Assembly (NCBI GenBank): GCA_022575985.1
Contig: JAKSXM010000247.1
Span: forward strand, 7,897,501-7,961,500
DNA: 64,000 bases
Direction of reading: 5' to 3'
Source: Anagrus nilaparvatae
Lineage: Eukaryota > Arthropoda > Insecta > Hymenoptera > Mymaridae
Shown: piece after piece, positions 21,121 through 30,975 of the stretch
How the letters are laid out: each line of letters opens with the position of its first letter
Numbering within the stretch: the first letter of the stretch is position 1
The notes under the pieces: model-generated
The model's input: the letters and a program-made list of their open reading frames with translations, nothing else
The model's database searches: none
Told to the model about the DNA's origin: nothing
Translations under genes and position numbers: made by a program

Positions 21121-21986
21121 CTCGCTTCGCTCGCCTCGGCAGCCGCCAAGGGGGCTGCGCCCCCCTGGACCCCTGCCACTTAATTTTTCCAAAGATATGT
21201 TATTTTAGGTTACTCAATTTTTTGTATAATAAACTTTTTTTACCCGAATTATTATATAAAATTTACTAAATCATAAAAATTACGGACGTTGGAACTCAGG
21301 CGGATAATTAGTGATCAGCGATACAAAGCTGATTACCTACCCTAGGATCCGCAAGTGGCAGTTGCTTCCCTCAATTACCAATTTTAGGATTCTCCCTGAT
21401 AATAACTGTACAAGCTTCTTTTAGTAACTCTATTGAGCTACTAGATTAGTAGCCGGTAAGAATTACAAATTTATATAATATTAGTCCTAAACTTTTATAA
21501 TTTTCGAAAAATGATCTCTTAACAGATCGAACCGATTAACTTTAAAACTTAGGTGAATTCGTAAAAAATATGCCCGAATCGAATGAAACTCTTTTCCGCT
21601 GTAAAATTTTTCCTTACTTTTCTGTTTTTTATAAAAATTATAAATATATATAATATTAGTCCTAAACTTTTATAATTTTTGAAAAATGATTGTAACTTTT
21701 GACAGATTGAACCGATTACCTTGACTATTTAGGTGGATACGTAAGAAATATGCCCGAATCGAATGATATTCTTTAAATTTGATAAAATTTTTTGTTCTTG
21801 GAAATTTAGTTTTTTCAAGATAAAAAATTTTTGTCGCTATCAAACGAAATAAAACCTAGCCTATGTTTTGACCCGTAATTTTTGCCGTCTTTTGCCGTAA
21901 AACCGATGTCTGTAGCTTTTATCGTGTTCTCGTTTATGGCGTTCGGACAAACATACATAATTAAAGATTTATATATATATATAGGA
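21121..21986 (-). mobile_element. insertion splitting the Helitron gene, probable minus-strand non-autonomous Helitron
   Basis: The protein homology stops at about 21,120 and resumes near 22,012, so about 0.87 kb was inserted. Read on the minus strand the insert starts A|TCCTATATATATATAAATC at 21986, the classical TC start after an A. It then has 'TTTGTCCGAACGCCATAAAC', typical of arthropod Helitron 5' ends (recollection). Near the other end is a G/C hairpin, GGGGGCGCAGCCCCC (21,155-21,170 region), resembling the one in the Helitron at 41,768-42,397. An exact CTRR end was not found at the left boundary, so that end is approximate. A direct duplication of ~170 bp ('atataatattagtcctaaac') lies at about 21,474 and 21,647. 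Confidence 0.5.
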
Positions 21987-21999
21987 TTAATCAAGATCA

Positions 22000-23287
22000 T
22001 AAGATAAACCAAGAATTACATCTAAATTACACAACATTAGAAAACAATCCAATTAATGAATTCACAACGGAAGGTTACATAGCTTGTGCATTCCCGCATT
22101 TATTTCGAGGAATAGCAGACTTTTCACAATTTAGAGAAATAAAAGTTACTTTAGATCAATATTTCAAACATCTTATGAAATATACAGATAAAATTTTCGC
22201 ACAAGATCCAAGATTCAGATTTTTTTTTTTTGAATACCGTTATGCGTCATGGAATGTTACAAAAAGCAGGAATTTACGTGAATAAATCGAAATTATAAGA
22301 ATGCACTATAGAACAATTAAAAAACAAATTAGAAAAGGATAAAAACCTCTGGTAACATATTATGGTTTATTCTTCTAAAATAAGATCTATCAACAGTTAT
22401 TGGTATCAACGGTGTGACGAACTTATTAATATGGTTAAACAGTTGAAAAAACCAACAGTATTCTTTACACTTAGTGCTGCAGATCATCAATGGAATGATT
22501 TATATAAAATAATATGTCCAAATTAGGATCCAAATACTATAACTGACAAAAGAAGAATTAATTGATGAAATGTCATTAATAGGTTTACGAACTTTATACC
22601 AAATAGAATCACGGTATAGAGAAATTTTTGCTAATTAAATTGATGAACCATTCGGTGGATTAATAATCTACTTATTCGGCGATTATATCCAATTAACATC
22701 CGTAGGAGATACAGCAATATTTAGTACAAAAAAACATACCGACAAAATGCAATCACAGGGAAAACTTGTTTTTAATGAGTTTCAGAAATACTTCTGTTTA
22801 AAAAATGCACACCGACAAGAAGGTAATGAAACGCCATACTCTAAATTATTGGATGGAACTGCAAACGCAGAATTGTCCCAGGAAAAATATGAAGCATTAC
22901 AAAACAGACGGAAAACCATAAAACCAAAAAATAAATTAGATTTATTTGAAAATATAATACACATTATACCCGAAATGCACAGAAGTAGATGCACATAACG
23001 AAAAATATTTAAAAAACACAGGAAACGCAGTAGCTCGCATTGTAGGTACAAATGTACCCAATGTAGCCATGAGTTGTCCGGATGAAAAAACTTCAGGATT
23101 ACAAAATATCCTATATTTATCTAAAAATTATCGTGTAATGTTAAGGGAAAACTTATGGACTGCTGGAGGTTTAATCAATGGTACTTTAGGTCATGTCAGA
23201 GAAAAAATTTATTCTGACAATGATTCACCGCCGCAATTACCATAAGCAATCATGGTAGAATTTAGTAATTACCGAGGACCATATTAA
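22000..23287 (+). pseudogene. Helitron Rep/helicase protein, middle part (broken)
   Basis: Segments in the expected order follow one another. 'EGYIACAFPHLFRGIADFSQ' and 'DQYFKHLMKYTDKIFAQDPR' (Helitron-like N-terminal domain) come first. 'SINSYWYQRCDELINMVKQL' with 'PTVFFTLSAADHQWNDLY' carries the Rep-type FFTLSAADHQW motif. Helicase motifs follow: 'LIDEMSLIGLRTLYQIESRY', 'PFGGLIIYLFGDYIQLTSVG' (PIF1-like GD.QL), and 'LVFNEFQKYFCLKNAHRQEG'. Several stops and frameshifts are present. The Walker A block between Rep and helicase is largely missing, so there is an internal deletion near 22,530. The copy is dead. Confidence 0.8.
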
Positions 23288-23327
23288 CATAGAACATGTT
23301 TATAGGGAGGGGGTACTTCAGAACTTG

Positions 23328-23960
23328 AAAATTAAGGGGGGTGGTCAAATATGTCCTATTTAAGGGGGGTGGTCAAATTTGTCCTATTTAAGGGGGGTGG
23401 TCAAATTTGTCCTAATTAAGGGGATGGTCAAATTTTTCCTATTTAAGGGGGTTAGTCAAATATGCCCTATATAAGGGGGGTGATCAAATTTGTCCTATTT
23501 AAGGGGGGTGGTCAAATTTGTCCTATTTAAGGGGGGTGGTCAAATTTGTCCTATATAAGGTGGGTGGTAAAATATGTCCTATTTAAGGGGGGTGATAAAT
23601 TTGTCCTATTTAAGGGGGGTGGTAAAATTTGTACTATTTAAGGGGGGTGGTCAAATTTGTCCTATTTAAGGGGGGTGGTCAAATTTGTCTTATTTAAGGT
23701 GGGTGGTAAAATATGTCCTATTTAAGGGGGATGGTCAAATTTTTCCTATTTAAGGGGGGGTGGTCAAATTTGTCCTATTTAAGGGGATGGTCAAATTTTT
23801 CTTTAAGGGGGTTAGTCAAATATGTCCTATATAAGGGGGGTGATCAAATTTGTCCTATTTAAGGTGGGTGGTCAAATTTGTCCTATTTAAGGTGGGTGGT
23901 AAAATATGTCCTATTTAAGGGGGGTGGTCAAATTTGTCCTATTTAAGGGGGGGGGTCAAA
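23328..23960 (+). repeat. 28-bp G-rich minisatellite, ~22 copies
   Basis: The unit AAGGGGGGTGGTCAAATTTG plus TCCTATTT (28 bases) is repeated head to tail with little variation, including variants with 'taaaatatg' or a shortened G run. Shorter arrays of the same unit occur at 37,965-38,065 and, inverted, at 44,385-44,490, always inside the AACATGTT-bounded family. The one-strand G6 runs every 28 bases could form G-quadruplexes. Confidence 0.9.
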
Positions 23961-24588
23961 TGAAACTTAGAATAATTAGGAGACTTTGAAAAATCTGAGC
24001 TTAAGGACTTAAGATAATACAGGTTTATGGACTTAAAATAATATCGATTTACGGACTTGGAATAATTCAGGTTCAGGGACTTGGAATCATTCAGGTTCAG
24101 GGACTTGGAATAATTCAGGTTTAGGGAATCAAAATAGTTTGGGTTTAGAATCTTAACAGCTAGTAAGGTGATATTTACAAATTATAAAATTAGAAAATAG
24201 TATTGTAATGTTGAGTAACATTTGTATTACAGGCGTCCTTATACGCGGTTAATGCGTTCCAAGAAGGTGCTGCGTATACGGAAACCGCGTATACGGAGAC
24301 CAAGGTCTCATGGGAATAAGGGGGTTAGGTTCCAGACACTCCAAATTTCTAGGGTTAAAAATAATTTTTGGTTGTTTTTTTACTTTTATTGTATTTTTGT
24401 GTACTTATTTTTTAGTGTAATATTGAGTGATGCATGTCTGCTTAATCAGAGATTAGTTTAGAGAGATTTCCAGAGAGATAGGAGAAATCATCGCCTAAGC
24501 TGTAACGTGGTTATTCACAATAGAAAGTAAAAATTTTATGTGGAAGGGAAGTCGTCGGAGAAGTAGACCCGGTAGCGAAAAGGTAGCG

Positions 24589-25968
24589 AATATGACGCAT
24601 CTAGCAAAAGCCTTAGAGAGATTAATTGCTGATCAGGTAACTGCATATTTAGAAACAAATAACTTAATAAATGATCATCAATCTGGCTATAGGAAAAATT
24701 TTAGTACTCAAACAGTTTTACTAAATCTTACTGACACCATTCGTCGTGGAGTTGAGCTTGTTCTAGTAACGGTCCTGCTGATGTTTGATTTCTCTAAGGC
24801 TTTTGATACAATTGATCAAAGCATACTATTAGAGACGTTATATAATCTAGGCTTTTCTCAAACTACAATCCAATGGTTTCATGATTATTTGCTTTTCCGT
24901 CAACAAGCAGTAGTAGATGAAAATGGAAATCCCACTGAGTTTATTACAACCAGTTCTGGTGTACCTCAGGGCTCAGTGTTAGGTCCCATTTTGTTCCTTA
25001 TCTACATGAATTCTAATCTAAACGAAATAAATTACTGTCACTATGAACTGTTTGTTGATGACTTGCAAATATATATCCAATGTAAAGCTTCCTCTTACAA
25101 TTCAGCAATAATTAATATGCAAAGTGATGTTAATTCAGTTGTAGACTGGACAACAAGAAATCATCTTAAATTAAATCCAAATAAAATAAAGGCTATTAAT
25201 TTTGGAACTGTTCATCAATTAAATAATTTAAATATTTTATATGGTACGGATATTCCCTCAGTAACAGTTTCAAATGTGATCATACCATATTCTACGTCGG
25301 TTTTAAATTTGGGTGTGATCTTAACCCCAACATTAAATTGGTCAATGCACATAATGAAACTCTCAAAAAACGTACACTATACATTACATAGGTTACGTTT
25401 AAAGTCGAGACTATTATCCTATAGTCTCCGTACATTATTGGTTTCTTCTCTGATTGTCCCATTTTTTGATTATTGTTGCCTAGTCTATGATGCTCTGGAC
25501 GTTACACTTATGGATAAGGTTGAAAGAATTTTCAATCTAGCTATAAGATTTATCTTTGGTGTTGGAAGATATGAACGTGTCTCAATTACCTCTTTAAGGA
25601 ATGAATAAAACTGTTTAACAGCAAATTCACGCAGAAAATACTATAAATTAGTATTAGTACATAGTTTAATATCAACTGGTAGACCGTCATATCTTTCAAC
25701 ACAATTTAAACCTCCTGATGAAGAGATAAGATGTTCACAGCGTAATCTACCTGACACAACCTTATCAGATTTCCTACCCCTAACTTTTGCACTACCTACC
25801 ACATACAGAACTGAGTTCTATAAGAGTTCATTTATTATATCTGCAATAAATGAGTGGAAAAATCTGCCATTTACATTGAAACAATACGATTGTTTGGATA
25901 CATTTAAAATCCATATCATGAAATACTTATTATATCTACAAAAAACACCAGATCTTTTTAAAAAATAA
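24589..25968 (+). pseudogene. LINE reverse transcriptase (ORF2 C-terminal half), one nonsense codon
   Basis: RT motifs in order are 'DHQSGYRKNFSTQTVLLNLT', 'LLMFDFSKAFDTIDQ' (catalytic Asp in DFSKAFD), 'SSGVPQGSVLGPILFLIY', and 'ELFVDDLQIYIQ' (the FxDD catalytic pair, with V for the usual A). They are followed by 'NHLKLNPNKIKAINFG' and the thumb/C-terminal region. The frame is open from the 5' truncation to 25,608, where TAA interrupts it. It then continues in the same frame to a final stop at 25,966-25,968 ('SAINEWKNLPFTLK'). A single nonsense codon in ~460 codons makes this a young but dead copy. The style is CR1/Jockey-like, and the clade was not tested. Confidence 0.8.
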
Positions 25969-26257
25969 TTAAATTAAAATATACTTTTTTTTTCTTTTGT
26001 CAAAAATATGTCTAATATAAAAATTTAAATTATAATTAAGCAAAAATTGTTATAATTCATATATATTAATTTAAATTTAATTTTTATTTTACTATTATTA
26101 TATCTTATAATATTAATTATATTCATATTTATTTTTATTCATTTAAATTTTATGTATGTACTATGTACTTATACTCTTAACAATTATACAATATTGTAAC
26201 ATATTGCGCATTGGCCATGCCTGCGCCAAATTTTTTCTAAAATAAATAAATAAATAG
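24590..26257 (+). mobile_element. 5'-truncated CR1/Jockey-type LINE with AAATA-repeat tail
   Basis: The element starts abruptly inside the RT domain at about 'HLAKALERL'. It carries the RT 3' half and C-terminal region, then about 270 bases of 3' UTR, and ends in (AAATA)n at 26,240-26,256. 5' truncation and a 3' microsatellite tail are standard for target-primed insertion. It interrupts the Tigger element. Confidence 0.7.
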
Positions 26258-26299
26258 ACAAGAAAAGGTATATGTAAAAATAACCATATAAAACAAAGA

Positions 26300-26410
26300 C
26301 GCGAGAAAGTGACCACGTGATAGCTTCGGCGATGTAAAATAAAACGGAAATAAAATTTAATTTATTCCCGTTTTATTTTAAGAAAATGTCACGCGGTCAC
26401 TTTCTCGCGT
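26300..26410. repeat. 111-bp palindromic MITE
   Basis: ACGCGAGAAAGTGACCACGT at the left pairs with its near-complement at the right end (GGTCACTTTCTCGCGT). The interior AAACGGAAATAAA pairs with TTTATTCCCGTTTT. It sits between the LINE tail and the Tigger transposase fragment. Confidence 0.6.
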
Positions 26411-26418
26411 GGTTTAAT

Positions 26419-26607
26419 TTATGCAGCAAACTGACCCAAGGCCGAAGAACTATGATGAATTTTATCTTTGTTGTCTTTTTCTGCAGAAGACTCATTGATT
26501 TTGAATTTTCGCGCAAAGGCTGTGACTCTATCTCCAGATGCATGCAAATTGAGGATTTTTAACTTCAAACCATAATATCCAAGACATTCTTTGTTTTTTA
26601 ATTGGAG
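26419..26607 (-). pseudogene. Tigger/pogo transposase N-terminal HTH fragment
   Basis: The minus-strand reading 'LKLKILNLHASGDRVTAFAR' followed by 'KFKINESSAEKD' is the first half of a pogo/CENP-B-type helix-turn-helix: KLKII..HASGDRVTAIAR.F.INES. It then ends with 'SALGQFAA' and a stop at 26,419-26,421. The second HTH and the DDE core are absent. Its location about 340 bases inside the right TIR is where the transposase gene of a Tigger should begin. Confidence 0.6.
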
Positions 26608-26715
26608 AATTTTTTTATTCGGGAGCCATACTTTCTGAAGAAATACTTGTAATAATTTTGCTTGTCTGAATGATAGTGATATTTAATAAATGAGGTTAAT
26701 TATGTTACAAAACAA

Positions 26716-26783
26716 CACGGCCAGGCTGCTTTGTTTGAAAGTTCAAGCAACAAATAAATTTCAAGCAAAGCAGCCTGGCCGTG
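26716..26783. repeat. 68-bp perfect-stem hairpin
   Basis: CACGGCCAGGCTGCTTTG and its exact complement CAAAGCAGCCTGGCCGTG frame a 32-base loop. This is a tiny MITE-like palindrome inside the Tigger. Confidence 0.7.
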
Positions 26784-27057
26784 ATTAAAAAAAGACAATC
26801 AGGAAAAATTTTTGCTTCGAATTTCCAATAGAACCCGCGTATACGGAGGGAAAGACCGCGCATAAAGAGGGATGGGAAAAATAGACAAACCGCGTATGAG
26901 CGAAACCCGCGTATATGGAAACCGTGCATAAGCAGGGACGCCTGTATAGTCCTGTATAGTCCTCAGCTGGAAGTAAACATGTTCCATGCATTTAGGTTGT
27001 GTTTACACAAACCGGTTATAAGCTTTTATATAAAAATTTAATAAAATATAGAAATTA

Positions 27058-27295
27058 GATAATTCCACTAACCCGAACATGGACGCATAATAAACTACAA
27101 TGCAGCAGAACACAAATTCCAGTTACGTTATCTTATTCGATAACAATACACAAGTCGCAAGGACAGACTATTCACAATATATTTCTCCATATAGGAGACA
27201 GTGAAAAACAATTAGGCATAACTTACGTTGGATTAAGTAGAGTTAAATCAATTAACCATTTAATTTTAATAAAAGATTATATATAATATAATCGT
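27058..27295 (+). pseudogene. Helitron helicase, C-terminal motifs
   Basis: The frame 'IPLTRTWTHNKLQ', 'TLSYSITIHKSQGQTIHNIF', 'GITYVGLSRVKSINHLILIK' is open to a TAA at about 27,288. 'ITIHKSQGQT' and 'TYVGLSRVKS' are the last motifs (V and VI) of PIF1-type helicases and close the Helitron protein. It continues the protein cut at 23,287, with about 3.77 kb inserted between the two halves. Confidence 0.85.
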
Positions 27296-27310
27296 AAGTA
27301 AGTAACCCAG

Positions 27311-27562
27311 GGCCCAGATGCCGAACGTGTTTTTACATAGTACAGAGTTATACAGGTTTGTGTAGTGGACACTTCTGTAAAAAATACTGCGAACTTTTAG
27401 TACTTTATAGTTTTCTGGCGTACCGACTCCATTTAAATAACATTAAGTCGGTACGACAGAAAATGCAGGGCGAATACAGCCACAATAGAAAATACACCTT
27501 GTAACACACAAGAGCGCGTATCTTCTCACAGGGCTGTAAAAAACACGTTCGGCATCTGGGCC
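27311..27562. mobile_element. 252-bp palindromic MITE
   Basis: The ends are GGCCCAGATGCCGAACGTGT and its inverted copy (AACACGTTCGGCATCTGGGCC, ending at 27,562). Inner inverted pairs include ACCGACTCCATTT with the downstream AAGTCGGT. No coding capacity is seen, and no clear target duplication. Confidence 0.7.
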
Positions 27563-27608
27563 AAGTCGTATCTATATTTATTATGTATAATAAATATAGA
27601 TACGACTC
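27563..27608. repeat. 46-bp hairpin
   Basis: AGTCGTATCTATATTTATTA pairs with TAATAAATATAGATACGACT across a 4-base loop, directly abutting the MITE at 27,562. It may be the duplicated edge of a second small palindrome or a Helitron-type 3' hairpin. Neither could be shown. Confidence 0.6.
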
Positions 27609-28264
27609 TATTCGACTATGCGCTTCTTTTAAGGATAAACAAAAGTTTTTACATAAATTAAAAAACGATATTTATTAAAATATCAACACACAATGATAGA
27701 AAAAAATTATATTTTATACGTAAAATAAAGTGTTTATTGAAATAAAGTGCTTATTAAATTTATAAGCATTTATTTATTCATATCATTATTAATAAAAAAA
27801 AATAGTAATTATTTTTATGTTAAATCATTTACATTTAAAATGAAAGAACTTTTATTATTAATAATAATAGTATTACTTATCTTTTAAATTATTTTTTTAT
27901 AAGAAATCATAATTTTAAGCTTTATAAGGAATTTTAAATTTAATAAATCTATAAAATTACAGTGGCTTCGCTCAGTCTCACTAATGTTCGCGGTAATCTA
28001 GTTATAATTATTTGCGACAACCGCAAGATTCATTTTCCGACACTGAAACAAATTTATAAATAAATATACAAATGTATAAATTTGAACCATAGACGGCCCC
28101 AGTAATCAAATCAACCCAACTAACTATCTTGATTTAAAAAATTTAAATCTAACACAAGGCCTTTTTGAAACAATTACTGATTTTTCATTAGGGGTACACT
28201 ATCTCTGAGATCAATTATTAAAACAGCCAAGCCCTCCATGGAGCCCTGATTAACGTAGCCCCGT
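27609..28264. other. AT-rich spacer, no gene seen
   Basis: This is mostly A/T with one 'cttcgctcagtctcactaat' stretch at about 27,967. I see nothing else that can be supported. Confidence 0.4.
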
Positions 28265-28621
28265 ATGATTGAAATGTTTTTAAATGGGCTTCAAAAATTA
28301 GAAAAGGGCTTCTTAGCTTATTTTGAATCCCCAAAAACTTGGAACCATGTAAATGAAATAGTTGCAAGGGTAGAGGAAATGGTCTTTCAATGTTCTAAGA
28401 AGATCATGATCCCTTTAGATAAAAAATTGGCAGATGCGGCGTTGCGCTTGTTGTACCCTGATGAATATATTGATTTTGAGAATATTGAGAATACCATCGA
28501 GAATATCATCAGTAAAGTAACTTATAAGGATCCTATTAAATCACATCTTCCTGAAAAGACTAGGCCCTTGTTCCATAACACTCAAAAAGAAAAAACCATA
28601 AATTATTGCAGATTTAAATAA
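28265..28621 (+). other. open frame of 118 codons, unrecognised
   Basis: The predicted peptide is hydrophilic with a possible helical middle ('NHVNEIVARVEEMVFQCSKK') and no recognisable domain. Base use is more balanced than in neighbouring DNA, which suggests a coding origin such as a piece of an older element or host gene. There is no splice or promoter evidence. Function unknown. Confidence 0.25.
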
Positions 28622-28759
28622 ATTTTTTTTCTAAATGTAATTTTTATAAAATCCTTTTAAATATTTACATAATTTGAGATTCAAAATTAAATCCAGATTA
28701 TGATCTTTGATAATTATTTTTACCCATATATATATATATCCATATTTGCTATAAATCTA

Positions 28760-29050
28760 CTTTTTTTTTATTCGGGGCCTTTTTCGTAGCACGAGGAGAA
28801 TGCTTTTACGCATGCCATACACCGCGTACTGTATGGTTATGTGGGACTCAACCTCAAATTTATGGTTGCCCAGATACTCAGTATAACTGAGGAGGAATTA
28901 CAATACCCACTAAACTCCCCACCTTCCTGCATTTATGACAATATCATAGAATCCGGACCGGGACTCCCTGTTTAGATATTACTTCGGTCCGGAAAAAATG
29001 CAGCCAAGGAATTTCTTCGCCATGCCCCGGAAATAAAGGAGGAGAGTTTC
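28760..29050 (-). repeat. 3' UTR of the R1-clade element
   Basis: This GC-richer DNA continues downstream of the minus-strand ORF2 described next and ends against AT-rich sequence near 28,760. Position and base composition make it the 3' UTR. The precise 3' end is not marked by a clear tail. Confidence 0.45.
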
Positions 29051-30972
29051 CTACGAGAGGAAACCTTCCTCCTTTTTTTTAATCAGTGTCGCCCGTACGT
29101 ACTCTGCCACACTGTACCAGTTAGCGGTACTGCGCAGCATTTCCGGGACGACTCCTTCCGGCCTCCATTCATCGAAGGGCGGCCGCCCTTCAGCGAAAGC
29201 CAGGACACCCAAAAAAGGTGTGCTCAGTGGTATCAAGCTCACCCGGGCAATGCAAGCATTCCGGAGATGTCACCTTGCACCACTTGAAAAGCATATCGCG
29301 GAAATAACCGTGACCAGTTAGGAACTGTGTGAGGTAGAAGTCAACCTCCCCATGATCACGGTTCATCCAGCTTTCCAAATCGATGATAAGGCGGAGCGTC
29401 CAACGTCCCCTCGGGTCAACATTCCACCTATACTGCCAGCATTCCATTGTGCGGGAGCGAGCGCGAACGGAAGCTACGTCGCGCTCTTCTTCCTCACGGT
29501 TATAGATCGCCTGCCTTTCCAAGGCAAGCAGATTGATGGGAATTACCCGAGCCACCACCTGGATCGCTGGCTCTGATACAGTCTTGTATGCGCAAGCAAT
29601 TTGAAGTGCCCCCTGCCTCTGTACTGCCTTTAGTTTCTTGCAGTACTTTTTATGCGGACATTGTCCGCCCACACCTCTGCACCATAGAGCAAAATGGAGT
29701 TGACTGTCGTCATCAACAGCCTCCTCTTCCCTGATCTGGGACCGCCGATGTTCGTCATCAGCCACGAGAGGGACTTTGTCACCCGGCCAGCCTTTTCACA
29801 GGCCTGCTGAAATTGTCTATTGTAGCTCAACTTGTTATTCAAGAAGACCCCCAAATATTTGACAAAGCTGACGCCGAATATGGTATCAACCCTTCTCCGG
29901 TTCAGAAGAAAAATCTGCATTTTCGGAACTGCCAGTCTTAGTCCATGATCCGACATCCAGCTATTGATAAGGCGCATGGCCTCATCCCAGGTATTCTGCT
30001 GGTCCTCTGTCTCTCGAGCTGTTATGGGTAGAGCATCATCATCCGCTTATCCGATCATGGAGCATCTATCCGGAAGCAAGATAGATTTAGCAAGCCGTCG
30101 TAAAAGGCATTCCACAGATCAGGGCCCAGAACTGAACCCTGCGCTATGCCTGCGCTTAAAACTTTACCTCTTGTGCTATCGAGCGTGTCCCAGTGCAGGT
30201 ATCGGTCCCGGAGGTAGTCTCTGAGTGTATTTCTCAGATAATCTGGATCTCTGAATACCTGCTCGAGGGAGTGCAACATATCGTCCCACTTAGTCGAGAT
30301 GAATGCATTTTTTAAATCCAACGTGACATGCAGGACGTCTGGTTTAATATCCGGCCGTACTTGTCTGGCCCTCATAACCACCTTCACGACCTGCTCCATG
30401 GCACCGATCGTGGAATGCCCCTCACAAAAACCATTTTGATCGTCGCTAAGGTCACCCGCTTCCCTAATTGCCTGCCGCAATCTTCCTCTGACCATGCTCT
30501 CCATCACCTTGTCAATGGTATTTGACATACACAATGGTCTGTAACATGATGGAAATCCTGGCTCACCCTTTTCCTTGCTTATCAAAGCCCGGCGGGCCAT
30601 TTTCCAGTCCCTTGGAAAGACGCCTGCAACGAGGCATGCATTAAACATGCCAAGGAGGAGACCAGGGATTATCTTTGCAGCCGCCTTAAGAGCTACCGCG
30701 GGTATTCCGTCTATTCCTGGCGCTTTCCTTTTTTTCATTGACCTAATTGCCTGAAGCATTTCCGCCTCTCTATATAGCGGAACTTGCTCCCTTGGAACAT
30801 CCAAAGCCAGCTGTTGTTGGTTTGGATGATACGGAAAGAGAGCGTCCACTATTCTTTTGGTCGCTGCGTCATCCATTGTGTTGTCATACTCTGACTTAAG
30901 TTTGCCCATGACAACCTTATATCCCAGGCCCCACGGATCGCTGTTGATATTATCTCTTAGCGACCGATCTAC
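29051..30972 (-). pseudogene. R1-clade retrotransposon ORF2, RT to C-terminal zinc motif, broken
   Basis: Minus-strand blocks in order begin with 'NINSDPWGLGYKVVMGKL' at about 30,970, the usual phrase before RT in R1/LOA elements. Next come 'KAPGIDGIPAVALKAA', 'YRPLCMSNTIDKVMESMV', 'QNGFCEGHSTIGAMEQVV', 'DLKNAFIS' (catalytic Asp), and 'AGIAQGSVLGPDLWNAFY'. The catalytic box then reads stop-ADDDALPI (YADD with the Tyr codon now TAA, about 30,030). The thumb 'VKYLGVFLNNKLSYNRQF' follows, and finally 'CLHCPGELDTTEHTFFGC', the CCHC motif near the R1 C-terminus. Frameshifts lie near 30,040, 29,640 and 29,220. The endonuclease domain is absent, so the copy is 5'-truncated at ~30,975. Confidence 0.8.
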
Positions 30973-30975
30973 TAT

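Larger units (their letters stand above)
24230..26944 (-). mobile_element. pogo/Tigger DNA transposon, LINE-interrupted
   Basis: The ends are inverted repeats starting CAGGCGTCCTTATACGCGGT on the left and CAGGCGTCCCTGCTTATGCA read inward on the right. Both are flanked by TA (24228-24229, 26945-26946). Further CCGCGTATACGG-type subrepeats follow in both ends. A CAGGCGTCCCT-type tip and TA duplication match Tigger elements, and a transposase N-terminal fragment is present on the minus strand near the right end. Most of the transposase is missing, and a LINE copy plus two small palindromes occupy the middle. Confidence 0.7.
23288..27057. mobile_element. ~3.8-kb composite insertion splitting the Helitron helicase
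   Basis: The Helitron helicase reading ends at 'VEFSNYRGPY' (about 23,285) and resumes with 'IPLTRTWTHNKLQ' at about 27,061. Everything between is inserted. It opens with 'taacatagaacatgtttata' and closes with 'aaacatgttccatgcattta' and 'cacaaaccggttataag', the same phrases that bound related stretches at 37,915-38,400, 44,100-44,545 and 59,650-60,360. It contains a 28-bp minisatellite and a Tigger element that itself contains a LINE. Exact ends and target duplication are not resolved. Confidence 0.6.

Noticed and set aside
20884..21183. 99-codon frame as one protein including its C-terminal 'SLASLASAAAKG' part
   Set aside because: The first ~80 residues are Helitron protein. The last part is read by chance from inserted DNA with a 'cgcttcgctcgc' hairpin region.
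23328..23960. CRISPR-like regular repeats
   Set aside because: The 28-bp units are head to tail with no unique spacers, in a eukaryotic transposon context.
26719..26991. three minus frames of 60-75 codons near the right Tigger end
   Set aside because: Overlapping frames across TIR subrepeats (CCGCGTATACGG) with no protein similarity.
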